From Dyadobacter arcticus (GTDB lineage Bacteria > Bacteroidota > Bacteroidia > Cytophagales > Spirosomataceae): 64,000 nucleotides of DNA. Under the pieces are notes generated by a model. It saw nothing but the letters and a program-made list of their open reading frames with translations. It searched no databases and was not told where the DNA came from. Numbering within the stretch: the first letter of the stretch is position 1; each line of letters starts with the position of its first letter. The stretch covers positions 62,001 to 126,000 of the forward strand of contig NZ_JAASQJ010000002.1 in assembly GCF_011762185.1 (NCBI RefSeq), written 5' to 3'. This document shows positions 1 to 7,166 of this stretch, in pieces. The translations under genes and the position numbers were made by a program.

Positions 1-427
1 CCTTCAAAATTTTTGAAGGATCAATAGTCTTGCAGGTCAGATCAAGGGGATTGATAATGCTGAAGCCGCTATTATGTGCTACCCAAATATTGCCTTTCGG
101 CCCTGTCCTTATCTGGTTGATCAAGGTGCCACCGCCCAGAGAACGGGTGAGCATTGCAGTAAAGTTTTGAAAATTATATCCATCATAACGCCAAAGCTCC
201 TGACCAGTAGCCACCCACATAAATCCCCTGCCATCCTGGGCCAGTGAACGCGTATTCCGGCTTGGCAAACCCTGCTCAGGACCAAACAGCTGAATATTCA
301 CACGCGTTTGCGGTGCCTGCGCAAGGCAGATGTTTGTAACAATCAGAAATATGAAAGATAGCAGGCCATACAAATGGGGTTTTATACAAGACAAATTCAA
401 CTGGAACTGTAAAAGTCTGCACAGCAT
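1..427 (-). CDS. Two-component regulator propeller protein, N-terminal part (truncated by window edge)
   Basis: This reading frame begins at the ATG complementary to 425-427 and runs off the left edge, so only about 142 residues are visible. A hydrophobic signal peptide (about residues 18-36, ending in LAQA) is followed by EQGLPSRNTRSLAQDGRG and WVAT, then a second block with GNIWVAHNSG. These match the Reg_prop beta-propeller repeats of periplasmic sensor domains. In Bacteroidota such propellers usually belong to hybrid two-component or HTH regulators of polysaccharide use. The C-terminal output domain lies outside the window, so kinase or regulator identity is inferred. Confidence 0.7.
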   Translation of the reverse strand, partial: MLCRLLQFQLNLSCIKPHLYGLLSFIFLIVTNICLAQAPQTRVNIQLFGPEQGLPSRNTRSLAQDGRGFMWVATGQELWRYDGYNFQNFTAMLTRSLGGGTLINQIRTGPKGNIWVAHNSGFSIINPLDLTCKTIDPSKILK

Positions 428-561
428 GAAAAGACAGGAAGTGTTTGTAAGGCGTATGTAACTGTATATATACCTTTAAAGTAGATTATTCGATCAAATG
501 ACATACATTCTTTTTCCTAACCACCTGCCACAACGGCGAATACAGGGTTAAATCACCTGAT

Positions 562-579
562 ATAGCAATAATTTGCTAT
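562..579. promoter_or_regulatory. Palindromic operator candidate, copy A
   Basis: ATAGCAA and TTGCTAT form a perfect 7-bp inverted repeat with a 4-nt spacer, 68 nt upstream of the lipoprotein gene at 647. Nearly the same site occurs at 5122-5141 upstream of the T9SS protein gene, which suggests one shared regulator. The regulator is not identified. Confidence 0.45.
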
Positions 580-646
580 TGTGCAATGTCGCGCTCCTAT
601 CGTCTTTTGCACTAAGATTTTACTCAACGTTTTTTTCTAAACCAAC

Positions 647-1639
647 ATGTCAAATTCCAAAAAGTTAACTTACTCACTTTCGACATTCTTGTTTTTCCTT
701 TTCGTCCTGTCTTGCACAGATCACGATATTTTTGAACCTGAACCAGAAACCTTGTCTTCGGAAATATTTATAAGCGGATTGAGATATCCGATCGGACTGG
801 CAGCAGATGACATGGAAAACCTATGGGTGACCGAAGCAGGATCTGGTAAGGGCAATGATGGCAGCGTTTCCATGATTACACCATCCGGCGTGAAGACAAC
901 ATTTGTTACCGGTCTCCAGTCCCTGATGCGGGAAGGATCAATAGAAGGAATTGCCCATTTGGCTTATCGCGAGGGGCAATTATATTTTTTGCACGGCTCC
1001 AATGGAATTCTTTATACAGCGGACGTGTCGTCCTTCAAATCTGGCGATGCCCCCGTCCAGCTGGCCGATATCGACTCAGTTGATATTGGAAGCTATGTGG
1101 AAAGTCTTGGATTGACCGACCCTATCAATTCAAACACATACGATTTTACATTTGGCCCGGACGATCATATGTACATCATTGACGCCGGAAGCAATGCCAT
1201 TATCAAAAGGGATAAGGTAACGGGCGCACTAAGCTTATTTGCTAAATTACCCAATGTTGCAGCGGATGTAGAGGCTGTGCCAACTGGCATCGTTTACGAT
1301 GGAAGCAAATTCCTCGTAAGCACATTAACCGGCTTTCCTTTTACACCAGGTAATGCTAAAATCTTTCAGGTGAATACATCAGGAGTGGTAGACGTATACA
1401 AGTCTAAATTTACGACGCTGACCGGTATTACACTATCAGCCAACCAGAAGCCCATTGTCATTCAGCACGGTGTTTTCGGAGCAATGGGATTTGCTGCTAA
1501 GTCTGGTAAAGTGCTCAATGAAGATGGAAAAGTACTCCTCGACAGCCTCACACGGCCGACTGACATCATCCGTGGAAATGGCCGAATCTACTATCTGCTT
1601 AGCTATCAGGACGGCACAATCAGCAAGCTGACGTATTAA
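647..1639 (+). CDS. ScyD/ScyE-like beta-propeller lipoprotein
   Basis: The 330-residue product starts with a lipoprotein signal (LFVLSC, lipidated Cys at residue 23), so it should be anchored in the cell envelope. The rest shows beta-propeller style repeats such as GLRYPIGLAADDMENLWVTE and YDFTFGPDDHMYIIDAGSN, typical of the SMP-30/NHL-like ScyD/ScyE family. No catalytic residues can be assigned. A dihaem cytochrome gene follows after only 32 nt on the same strand, so the two are probably co-transcribed and may act together in periplasmic electron transfer or binding. The family call is good; the function is unknown. Confidence 0.75.
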   Translation: MSNSKKLTYSLSTFLFFLFVLSCTDHDIFEPEPETLSSEIFISGLRYPIGLAADDMENLWVTEAGSGKGNDGSVSMITPSGVKTTFVTGLQSLMREGSIEGIAHLAYREGQLYFLHGSNGILYTADVSSFKSGDAPVQLADIDSVDIGSYVESLGLTDPINSNTYDFTFGPDDHMYIIDAGSNAIIKRDKVTGALSLFAKLPNVAADVEAVPTGIVYDGSKFLVSTLTGFPFTPGNAKIFQVNTSGVVDVYKSKFTTLTGITLSANQKPIVIQHGVFGAMGFAAKSGKVLNEDGKVLLDSLTRPTDIIRGNGRIYYLLSYQDGTISKLTY

Positions 1640-1671
1640 AATGTTTCACTTAATCTACAAAGACCATCTAA

Positions 1672-2649
1672 GTGAAAGCAATTAAACTCATTGGTAAAAT
1701 ACTCGGTGCCCTGGTTGTTATTGTTCTTGCAGGCATCACGTATGTTAAAACAGCGCTTCCCGATACTGGCCCCGCGCCCGACATTAAAATAGAACGTACC
1801 GCGGCCCGTGTGGCGCGGGGAGAGTATTTGGCTAATCACGTGACGGTTTGTATGGACTGCCATAGCACCCGCGACTGGTCGCGCTATGCCGGACCGCCCT
1901 CGGGCGGGTTCGGGGCGGGCGGTGAAGCCTTTACCCAGGACATGGGCTTTCCAGGCAAATTTTATGCGCCCAATATCACACCCTATACGCTAGCCGGATG
2001 GACGGACGGAGAAATTTTCCGTGCCGTCACAACCGGTGTAAATAAAGAGGGAAAAGCATTATTTCCGGTGATGGCCTACCACCGGTTTGGCCAGCTTGAC
2101 CAGGAGGATATTTACTCGGTGATCGCTTACATTCGTGAGTTGCCGGCAGTAAAAAAGGATATTCCCGAGTCAGAACCCGATTTCCCCGTTAGCATCCTGA
2201 TCAATACAATGCCTAAACAGGCTTCTTTCACCACGCGTCCGTCAGAAGCGGATCAGGTGGCTTATGGGAAGTATCTGATCACTGCCACCGGTTGCGTGGA
2301 TTGCCATAGCAAAACGGAGAAAGGAAGTGTAATTGCCGGAACTGAATTTGGAGGAGGGATGGAATTCGCTGGTTCAAACGGCGTTATGCGCTCGCCAAAC
2401 ATTACCATGCATAAAAAAACAGGAATAGGTAACTGGACAAAAGAAGCTTTTGTTGCCCGTTTTAAGGCATTCGTTGACAGCAATTACGTTTCTCCTAAAA
2501 TGGCACCGGATGCCATTAACACGCCAATGCCCTGGACCATGTACGCAGGCATGAAAGAAGAGGATCTCAATGCTATCTATGCTTATCTCAACACAGTGAA
2601 ACCAATCGATAATCAGGTAGTAAGAATGGAAAAAAAGGTAATCAACTAG
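1672..2649 (+). CDS. Dihaem c-type cytochrome
   Basis: The frame starts at GTG (1672), 32 nt after the preceding stop. Of 325 residues, about 8-26 form an N-terminal membrane anchor or uncleaved signal. Two haem-binding CxxCH motifs are visible at residues 60-64 (CMDCH) and 208-212 (CVDCH), each followed by a cytochrome c-like domain with Met-containing candidates for the distal ligand (FPVMAYH; TPMPWTMYAGM). This is the two-domain cytochrome c family common beside dehydrogenases in Bacteroidota. It probably passes electrons in the periplasm, possibly with the propeller lipoprotein upstream. Confidence 0.85.
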   Translation: MKAIKLIGKILGALVVIVLAGITYVKTALPDTGPAPDIKIERTAARVARGEYLANHVTVCMDCHSTRDWSRYAGPPSGGFGAGGEAFTQDMGFPGKFYAPNITPYTLAGWTDGEIFRAVTTGVNKEGKALFPVMAYHRFGQLDQEDIYSVIAYIRELPAVKKDIPESEPDFPVSILINTMPKQASFTTRPSEADQVAYGKYLITATGCVDCHSKTEKGSVIAGTEFGGGMEFAGSNGVMRSPNITMHKKTGIGNWTKEAFVARFKAFVDSNYVSPKMAPDAINTPMPWTMYAGMKEEDLNAIYAYLNTVKPIDNQVVRMEKKVIN

Positions 2650-2686
2650 TCAATCCCCATTTGTTGATTCCCTGATATTTTGGTTT

Positions 2687-2738
2687 GTAAAACGAGCAAT
2701 GTGGTTGAATCTCCATTCAACCGCATTGCTCGTTTTAC
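2687..2738. terminator. Long bidirectional hairpin between convergent genes
   Basis: Two 24-nt arms separated by a CTCC loop pair throughout, with one G-U wobble. The element lies between the stop of the cytochrome gene (2649) and the stop of the minus-strand T9SS gene (2758). It has AAAA/TTTT at the stem base on both sides, so it can end transcription from either direction. Confidence 0.75.
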
Positions 2739-2757
2739 GATCAGGCTATCGATGTGA

Positions 2758-5049
2758 TTATCTGGTTATGAGCACCTTTTGTGTGCTGACAGTACCATCC
2801 AATTGAATGATTGACAAGATGTACATGCCTTGACTAAGCTTCGAAACATCGATTCCATTGTAAAAGTGTTTTTGACTTTCGAATACTTTCGCGCCGGATA
2901 TCGCATGTAACGTTACCTGCTTCACCACTTCGTCATTGCTGATCAGGATGCGATTGCTCGCCGGGTTAGGATAAGCGGTAAGCGTAGATGTTTTGTCAAA
3001 AAGCACGCTTATAATTTTGCTTAGGGAGAAGGTTTTGTCATGATCAATCATCTTGAGGCGATAAAAATTCCTGTCTTTCACGGGAGCCTTGTGTTCGAAT
3101 GTATAATTTGCCTGAACGCTGCTTTCCCCTTTTGCAACCACCGTTCCAACCAAATTCCAATTCTTGCCATTGGTACTATGCTCAATCTCGAAGCGGTCCG
3201 CGTTTATTTCTTCTGCGGTCGCCCATTTTAGCGCTACATAATTTTCACGGGCAGAAGCCTCAAATGTGATCAGTGTAACCGGAAGAGCATCCGAAAACGG
3301 TAAAAAGTAATCTTCAACCTCTCCGTTGGTGGCCATGCCCGTCATGCCGCCAGTCGTTAAAACGTCCGTCGTGAGCCGGAACCTCCCAAAGGTCCCGATC
3401 CTGCGCTCAAATCCACTCATTGCGACAGCCGGCCAAACCAGTGTTGCCTCTGTACCGGCTGGGGCCAATGTTGTACAAACTCCTTCCAGCGATTCAAAAG
3501 TGCCATTATTGTTCCAGTCAATCCAGCCGCAAAGGTTTGCGGTCGATGCTGTTCCGTTACGGGCTGATACTTTGACCGTATAATTTGTAAATGTCCCGCT
3601 ACCCGCTGCGGAAATGACTGGGAATGAAGAAATTCCGTCCTCATCATCCGTTCCTGTGTTATCATCCCCGCTTGCAGGCGGACTGGTGCCACCATCGGCA
3701 TCGATATCAATCGTACTTCCCAGTGTAAGAGCCGGGTTTACCTGATGAACTGCACCATTGTCTGCTGCTTTTGTGCCATAGGAAGCAGGCGCATCGCCAT
3801 AATCATATCCTGCATTAACAAACTCGACATGCACGGTTTGACCTGCACCCACCGTGACGGATGCATTGCGATTCTCAAGACTTGTGGCCACAGAACCACC
3901 GGCTGAGTTGATACTGACCAGTTTCCAGGCAGGTTGTGTAGGGTTCTCCTCCACCCGGTAAGTACCCGGGGCAACATTTAAAACGATACTGTTGGCATTG
4001 CCAGACTGACGGACCTTATGGCTGTTCATCCAGCTGCCGTTTTCCCGGCGTTGAATGATTTGTCCGCGATCGCTTGTGGGCACATCGTCTTCGGCATTCA
4101 GCGTCAAAATGGGTGTATCGCCGTCGGATCCTGCAGATAAACCCGATGGGTTGCTTCCGAATCCGATACCACTGCTGTTTAGGTCAGCAACCCATACTCC
4201 GTTTTCCAGATAGTAACTCGTTGTCGAATTGACAGCCCATACTTTACCGTCAGCTGCGACCGTAATATCCCTAAATGACAAGGAAGGAAACGTTTGAGCA
4301 ATCGTCGCAGCGTCCCCGGAAAATGTTACGCGGTATACTTCCCCGGCAAGTTCGCTAAGCACATATACGGAGCCATCCGGAGCTACGTCAAGGCGCGTGC
4401 CGCAAACATTTGGATAACTGGTAAAAAATCCCGATCCTGTACTGCGAGCAAGGGTATGACATCCGAAATTTCTCACCAAGACAAATGCGTTTTGAACGGT
4501 ACCTGCGGAAACTCCGATGTCCACTGCATTTATCGAAGCCGATAACAGTTGAAAACTATTTGAATTACTGTTCCAGGTGAACACAGCACCCGCTTCATTA
4601 ACAAGCACCGAATGGCCTCTGAGGGTGACATCTATTCTCATGCCCATGCCAGGCGCCTGCACCCACGCTGATGTACCGGCCGTTCTGTAATAAATGTTTC
4701 CATTTCCTGTTCCCGATTCTGGAGCAGCGATTGCCCACATGATATTATTTTCACCCATGCCCATATCCTGCATGGAAATGAACGACGGATCATCATTCAA
4801 TACAAATGACGGGATAGACGGGATGTCCGTAAAAAAAGTAAAATTGACACCGGGAGAAATTTCTGGTTGTGTTTTTTTTGAAACAACGATTGTTCCAAAA
4901 TCATCATTTACCCTGGCGTTCTCATTCATTGTACTGCCAGAAATCCGTTGCTGAGCGCGAGAAACGGAGATAATGTTGAGCAAAACGAATAACAAAATTA
5001 GTTTTTTGCCCATTAATAAAACGAGGTCATCAAAGTATAGAGCTTTCAT
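2758..5049 (-). CDS. Secreted GEVED-domain protein with T9SS sorting tail
   Basis: This is a 763-residue secreted protein. The likely start is the internal Met at 5013, which gives a standard signal peptide (MGKKLILLFVLLNI ending in SRAQ); the longer frame from 5049 adds 12 residues. After the signal comes a region of tectonin/propeller-like repeats (GSVYVLSELAGEVYRVTF). A GEVED-type domain follows (YDYGDAPASYGT, GDDNTGTDDEDGISSFP, CGWIDWNNNGTFE, ending NGEVEDYFLP). The last 75 residues form a type IX secretion type A sorting domain (LTAYPNPASNRILI ... KVLITR). The protein should be exported and attached to the surface or released. Its ligand is unknown. Confidence 0.85.
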   Translation of the reverse strand: MKALYFDDLVLLMGKKLILLFVLLNIISVSRAQQRISGSTMNENARVNDDFGTIVVSKKTQPEISPGVNFTFFTDIPSIPSFVLNDDPSFISMQDMGMGENNIMWAIAAPESGTGNGNIYYRTAGTSAWVQAPGMGMRIDVTLRGHSVLVNEAGAVFTWNSNSNSFQLLSASINAVDIGVSAGTVQNAFVLVRNFGCHTLARSTGSGFFTSYPNVCGTRLDVAPDGSVYVLSELAGEVYRVTFSGDAATIAQTFPSLSFRDITVAADGKVWAVNSTTSYYLENGVWVADLNSSGIGFGSNPSGLSAGSDGDTPILTLNAEDDVPTSDRGQIIQRRENGSWMNSHKVRQSGNANSIVLNVAPGTYRVEENPTQPAWKLVSINSAGGSVATSLENRNASVTVGAGQTVHVEFVNAGYDYGDAPASYGTKAADNGAVHQVNPALTLGSTIDIDADGGTSPPASGDDNTGTDDEDGISSFPVISAAGSGTFTNYTVKVSARNGTASTANLCGWIDWNNNGTFESLEGVCTTLAPAGTEATLVWPAVAMSGFERRIGTFGRFRLTTDVLTTGGMTGMATNGEVEDYFLPFSDALPVTLITFEASARENYVALKWATAEEINADRFEIEHSTNGKNWNLVGTVVAKGESSVQANYTFEHKAPVKDRNFYRLKMIDHDKTFSLSKIISVLFDKTSTLTAYPNPASNRILISNDEVVKQVTLHAISGAKVFESQKHFYNGIDVSKLSQGMYILSIIQLDGTVSTQKVLITR

Positions 5050-5121
5050 ATTGAGTAAAAAAAGGTTGGGAATTTAAATGGCATTTGCCTCCCAAATTTA
5101 CCGCGTCAAAAGCTGGCGTGG

Positions 5122-5141
5122 TATAGCAAATAATTGCTATA
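5122..5141. promoter_or_regulatory. Palindromic operator candidate, copy B
   Basis: TATAGCAA and TTGCTATA form a perfect 8-bp inverted repeat with a 4-nt spacer, 73-109 nt upstream of the possible starts of the T9SS protein gene on the minus strand. It is nearly identical to the site at 562-579. Confidence 0.45.
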
Positions 5142-5166
5142 CAGCACTTTAAGGCAGCCGTAATAA

Positions 5167-5331
5167 GTAATCCTGGCGGAGCAGGTCAATTTTCAAGAAT
5201 TTATCGATTCGATTGAAGCCGGTGAAATAATTCTGCCGATCAGCAAAACATTCCATTTGGAGCAAATTGTTGAAGCCCACGAATTTATGGAAAGTAACCA
5301 GGGAGCCGGAAAAATTGTCGTTTTGACTTAA
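5167..5331 (+). pseudogene. C-terminal remnant of a zinc-type alcohol dehydrogenase/quinone oxidoreductase
   Basis: An open stretch ending at TAA 5329-5331 encodes a tail containing EAGEIILPISKTFHLEQIVEAH and ESNQGAGKIVVLT. This is the characteristic C-terminal end of MDR-family NADPH:quinone oxidoreductases. There is no start codon, no nucleotide-binding domain, and an in-frame stop just upstream (5164-5166), so only about 54 codons of the original roughly 330 survive. The opposite-strand frame here is an artefact. The fragment suggests a past deletion or rearrangement between the T9SS gene and the antitoxin gene. Confidence 0.75.
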
Positions 5332-5434
5332 AGCCAATGCATACTTTTTTATGCGTTTTTGTTGAACTTCGGTAGAATAATTCGTTTGCCGTTACTAAAT
5401 TCAAAATTTGTTACCTTGCTAAAAATCTTTTGCG

Positions 5435-5659
5435 ATGACTTATAAAATTGTTTGTCCGGTAAAAAACAATCAGGTAGTCCTGACTCTTCCGCCTGCTTTT
5501 AGCAATAAAAAGCAGGTAACAGTTTATGTTGATGATCAGACAGATGTCAAATCCCAGAAACTTGATGCATTGAAAATAGCTGCCAAAGACCCCTTATTTC
5601 TTGCTGACATCCGCGAAGTGCATGCTGATTTTGATTCTATTGAGCATGAAACATTATGA
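5435..5659 (+). CDS. Antitoxin of a MazF/PemK-type toxin-antitoxin pair
   Basis: The 74-residue protein has a beta-rich N-terminus (VCPVKNNQVVLTLPPAFSNKKQVTVYVDD) followed by an acidic tail (DPLFLADIREVHADFDSIEHETL). This resembles small antitoxins that in Bacteroidota precede PemK/MazF toxins. Its stop codon overlaps the start of the toxin remnant as ATGA (5656-5659), a translational coupling typical of toxin-antitoxin operons. The antitoxin looks intact although its toxin is destroyed. The family is inferred mainly from the context and tail. Confidence 0.65.
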   Translation: MTYKIVCPVKNNQVVLTLPPAFSNKKQVTVYVDDQTDVKSQKLDALKIAAKDPLFLADIREVHADFDSIEHETL

Positions 5660-5733
5660 CAATAAAATGATGGTCTGTGTATCGTGCGAATTTAGATCCT
5701 GTTATAGGCTCCGAGCAAGGTAAGTCAAGGCCA
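5656..5733 (+). pseudogene. mazF/pemK toxin remnant (nonsense codon and truncation)
   Basis: Reading from the ATG at 5656 gives MTIK, then an in-frame TGA (5668-5670), then WSVYRANLDPVIGSEQGKSRP. The latter is the conserved N-terminal beta-hairpin of PemK/MazF mRNA interferases, whose usual form is GxxxxVxLDPxxGxExxKxRP. Homology stops at about 5733, exactly where a convergent minus-strand gene ends, so about 80% of the toxin is missing. The toxin cannot be functional. Confidence 0.8.
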
Positions 5734-5988
5734 TCACAGTTCCTCAATCATCGTCCTATACTTATCCACCTGACTTTCAAAATTCCTGATACCCGTCTCA
5801 TAGATAAATTTCAGCGATTCCAGGTCGTCTATGTCTTTGTCGTATGCCGCAGTTCCTTCCGCATTCCTGTCGAGTTTGGACAGCAGTTTCAATAACTTTT
5901 TTAGAGATCCGGCATTTTCCCCAGCGCGGTACTGATACCATTCCAGCAACATCTGGTAGTTTTTCTTGATGGGGGTTTTTGTTGGCAT
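5734..5988 (-). CDS. Small helical hypothetical protein
   Basis: An 84-residue frame (MPTKTPIKKNYQMLLEWYQY...). The sequence is charged, predicted mostly helical, and has no signal peptide or recognised motif. Its stop abuts the truncated mazF remnant, so it may have arrived with the rearrangement that removed the toxin. I do not recognise a family. Its coding status is plausible because of protein-like composition and absence of any better frame. Confidence 0.45.
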   Translation of the reverse strand: MPTKTPIKKNYQMLLEWYQYRAGENAGSLKKLLKLLSKLDRNAEGTAAYDKDIDDLESLKFIYETGIRNFESQVDKYRTMIEEL

Positions 5989-6146
5989 TTTGGTTTTGGA
6001 TTTAAGGGTGTTGTTTTTGAAGAATGGATGAGTTGATTGTCCGGCTAAGTAGCCATAACATGTATCAGTAGCAAATGTTATTCCTGATCGATTTCTTTGA
6101 CATTACAGCAGTAAAAGCTTCTAGCCATAAAAACACGGTATCAAAA

Positions 6147-6172
6147 AAGGCCGCGCGTACCCGCGCGGCCTT
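6147..6172 (-). terminator. Rho-independent terminator of the GDPD gene
   Basis: An 11-bp stem (AAGGCCGCGCG paired with CGCGCGGCCTT) with a 4-nt loop lies 22 nt past the stop of the glycerophosphodiesterase gene. It is followed on the minus strand by a run of T. Confidence 0.9.
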
Positions 6173-6193
6173 CAACTCAAATCGGGAATTATC

Positions 6194-7057
6194 TTAAAAC
6201 AAATCCGGATAATCCGTAATAATGCCATCCACGCCCAATTGGGTGAGTTGATTGATTTCTTCTTTCGTATTTACAGTCCAGGGTACAACCTGCATTCCTT
6301 TTTCATGACAGGTTTTGACAGATTGACTGGTAACTGTTTTGTAATATGGACTGTAAACTTTTGGGACAAAACCCAGTAAGGCCAGGTTATCTTCCAGAGA
6401 CTTGGGATTTGCAGTCAAATAGGAAAGGGTAACATCGGGAAAATCCTTGTGAAGCACCTGCAACGGGCGAACGTCAAATGATTGAATGGTCAGCCGGCTC
6501 CCCAAATTTTTGGCTTTGCAGACATCCATCACCAGTTTTACAAATTCCGCCGGTGCGGGATGCTCTTTGTCGTCGCCGTTTGGGGCCGATTTGATTTCAA
6601 TGTTGTACAGTGGGGCCTTCAAGCCTTTGCTTTTTACATAAGCGTCCACGGAATCGATTAACTCCGCAAGCAGGGGTTTATATGTTTTTAATTTTTGCTG
6701 CTTTGCAAACTGTGGATGAGGTTTACTCCCCGCGTCAAACTTTTTGATCTCATCATAATTCAACTGATAAAGAATAATCTGCTTGGCCTCTGCGGAAGTA
6801 ATATCCGTTCCGTCAGGCTTGCGCATAAAGTCGGACGACATATAGGTATCGTGCGAAACCACTACTTTTTTGTCTTTGGAAATAACAACATCCAATTCTA
6901 ATGTCTGCACGCCCAGGTCCAACGCTTTCAACATAGCCGGAATGGTATTCTCAGGCATCAAGCCGCGTCCACCGCGGTGCGCCTGTTTGTCCAGAGTAGC
7001 TTGCGCAAGCACAACATTGGAATATAACATCAGTAAAACGATTACTTTTTTCATCAT
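6194..7057 (-). CDS. Secreted glycerophosphodiester phosphodiesterase
   Basis: The family hydrolyses glycerophosphodiesters to an alcohol and glycerol-3-phosphate. The likely start is the Met at 7057, directly before a signal peptide (MMKKVIVLLMLYSNVVLAQ). A frame reaching 7147 exists, but it would run through the terminator of the upstream receptor gene (7098-7138), so it is rejected. GDPD signatures are present: HRGGRGLMPENT near the N-terminus, the metal-binding stretch LELDVVISKDKKVVVSHD, and the C-terminal VVPWTVNTKEEINQLTQLGVDGIITDYPD. About 288 residues is normal for the family. The enzyme should act in the periplasm. Confidence 0.92.
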   Translation of the reverse strand: MMKKVIVLLMLYSNVVLAQATLDKQAHRGGRGLMPENTIPAMLKALDLGVQTLELDVVISKDKKVVVSHDTYMSSDFMRKPDGTDITSAEAKQIILYQLNYDEIKKFDAGSKPHPQFAKQQKLKTYKPLLAELIDSVDAYVKSKGLKAPLYNIEIKSAPNGDDKEHPAPAEFVKLVMDVCKAKNLGSRLTIQSFDVRPLQVLHKDFPDVTLSYLTANPKSLEDNLALLGFVPKVYSPYYKTVTSQSVKTCHEKGMQVVPWTVNTKEEINQLTQLGVDGIITDYPDLF

Positions 7058-7097
7058 TCTTATTTGTAAGTATTTTAAAATTAAATATTTAAACTGA

Positions 7098-7138
7098 AAA
7101 AGTTTGACTGCTCGAAACGATCCGGCAGTCAAACTTTT
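7098..7138 (-). terminator. Terminator of the Oar-like receptor gene
   Basis: A perfect 14-bp inverted repeat (AAAAGTTTGACTGC and its complement) with a 13-nt loop, 29 nt beyond the receptor stop at 7167. It separates the receptor gene from the GDPD gene. Confidence 0.8.
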
Positions 7139-7166
7139 CATTGGCAAAATTGAAATTAAATCCTTA

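Noticed and set aside
1636..1863. 75-codon minus-strand frame at the cytochrome start
   Set aside because: Antisense to the cytochrome start; the first CxxCH motif lies on the plus strand.
5149..5337. 62-codon minus-strand frame
   Set aside because: The plus strand of the same interval encodes a recognisable alcohol dehydrogenase tail, so this is its shadow.
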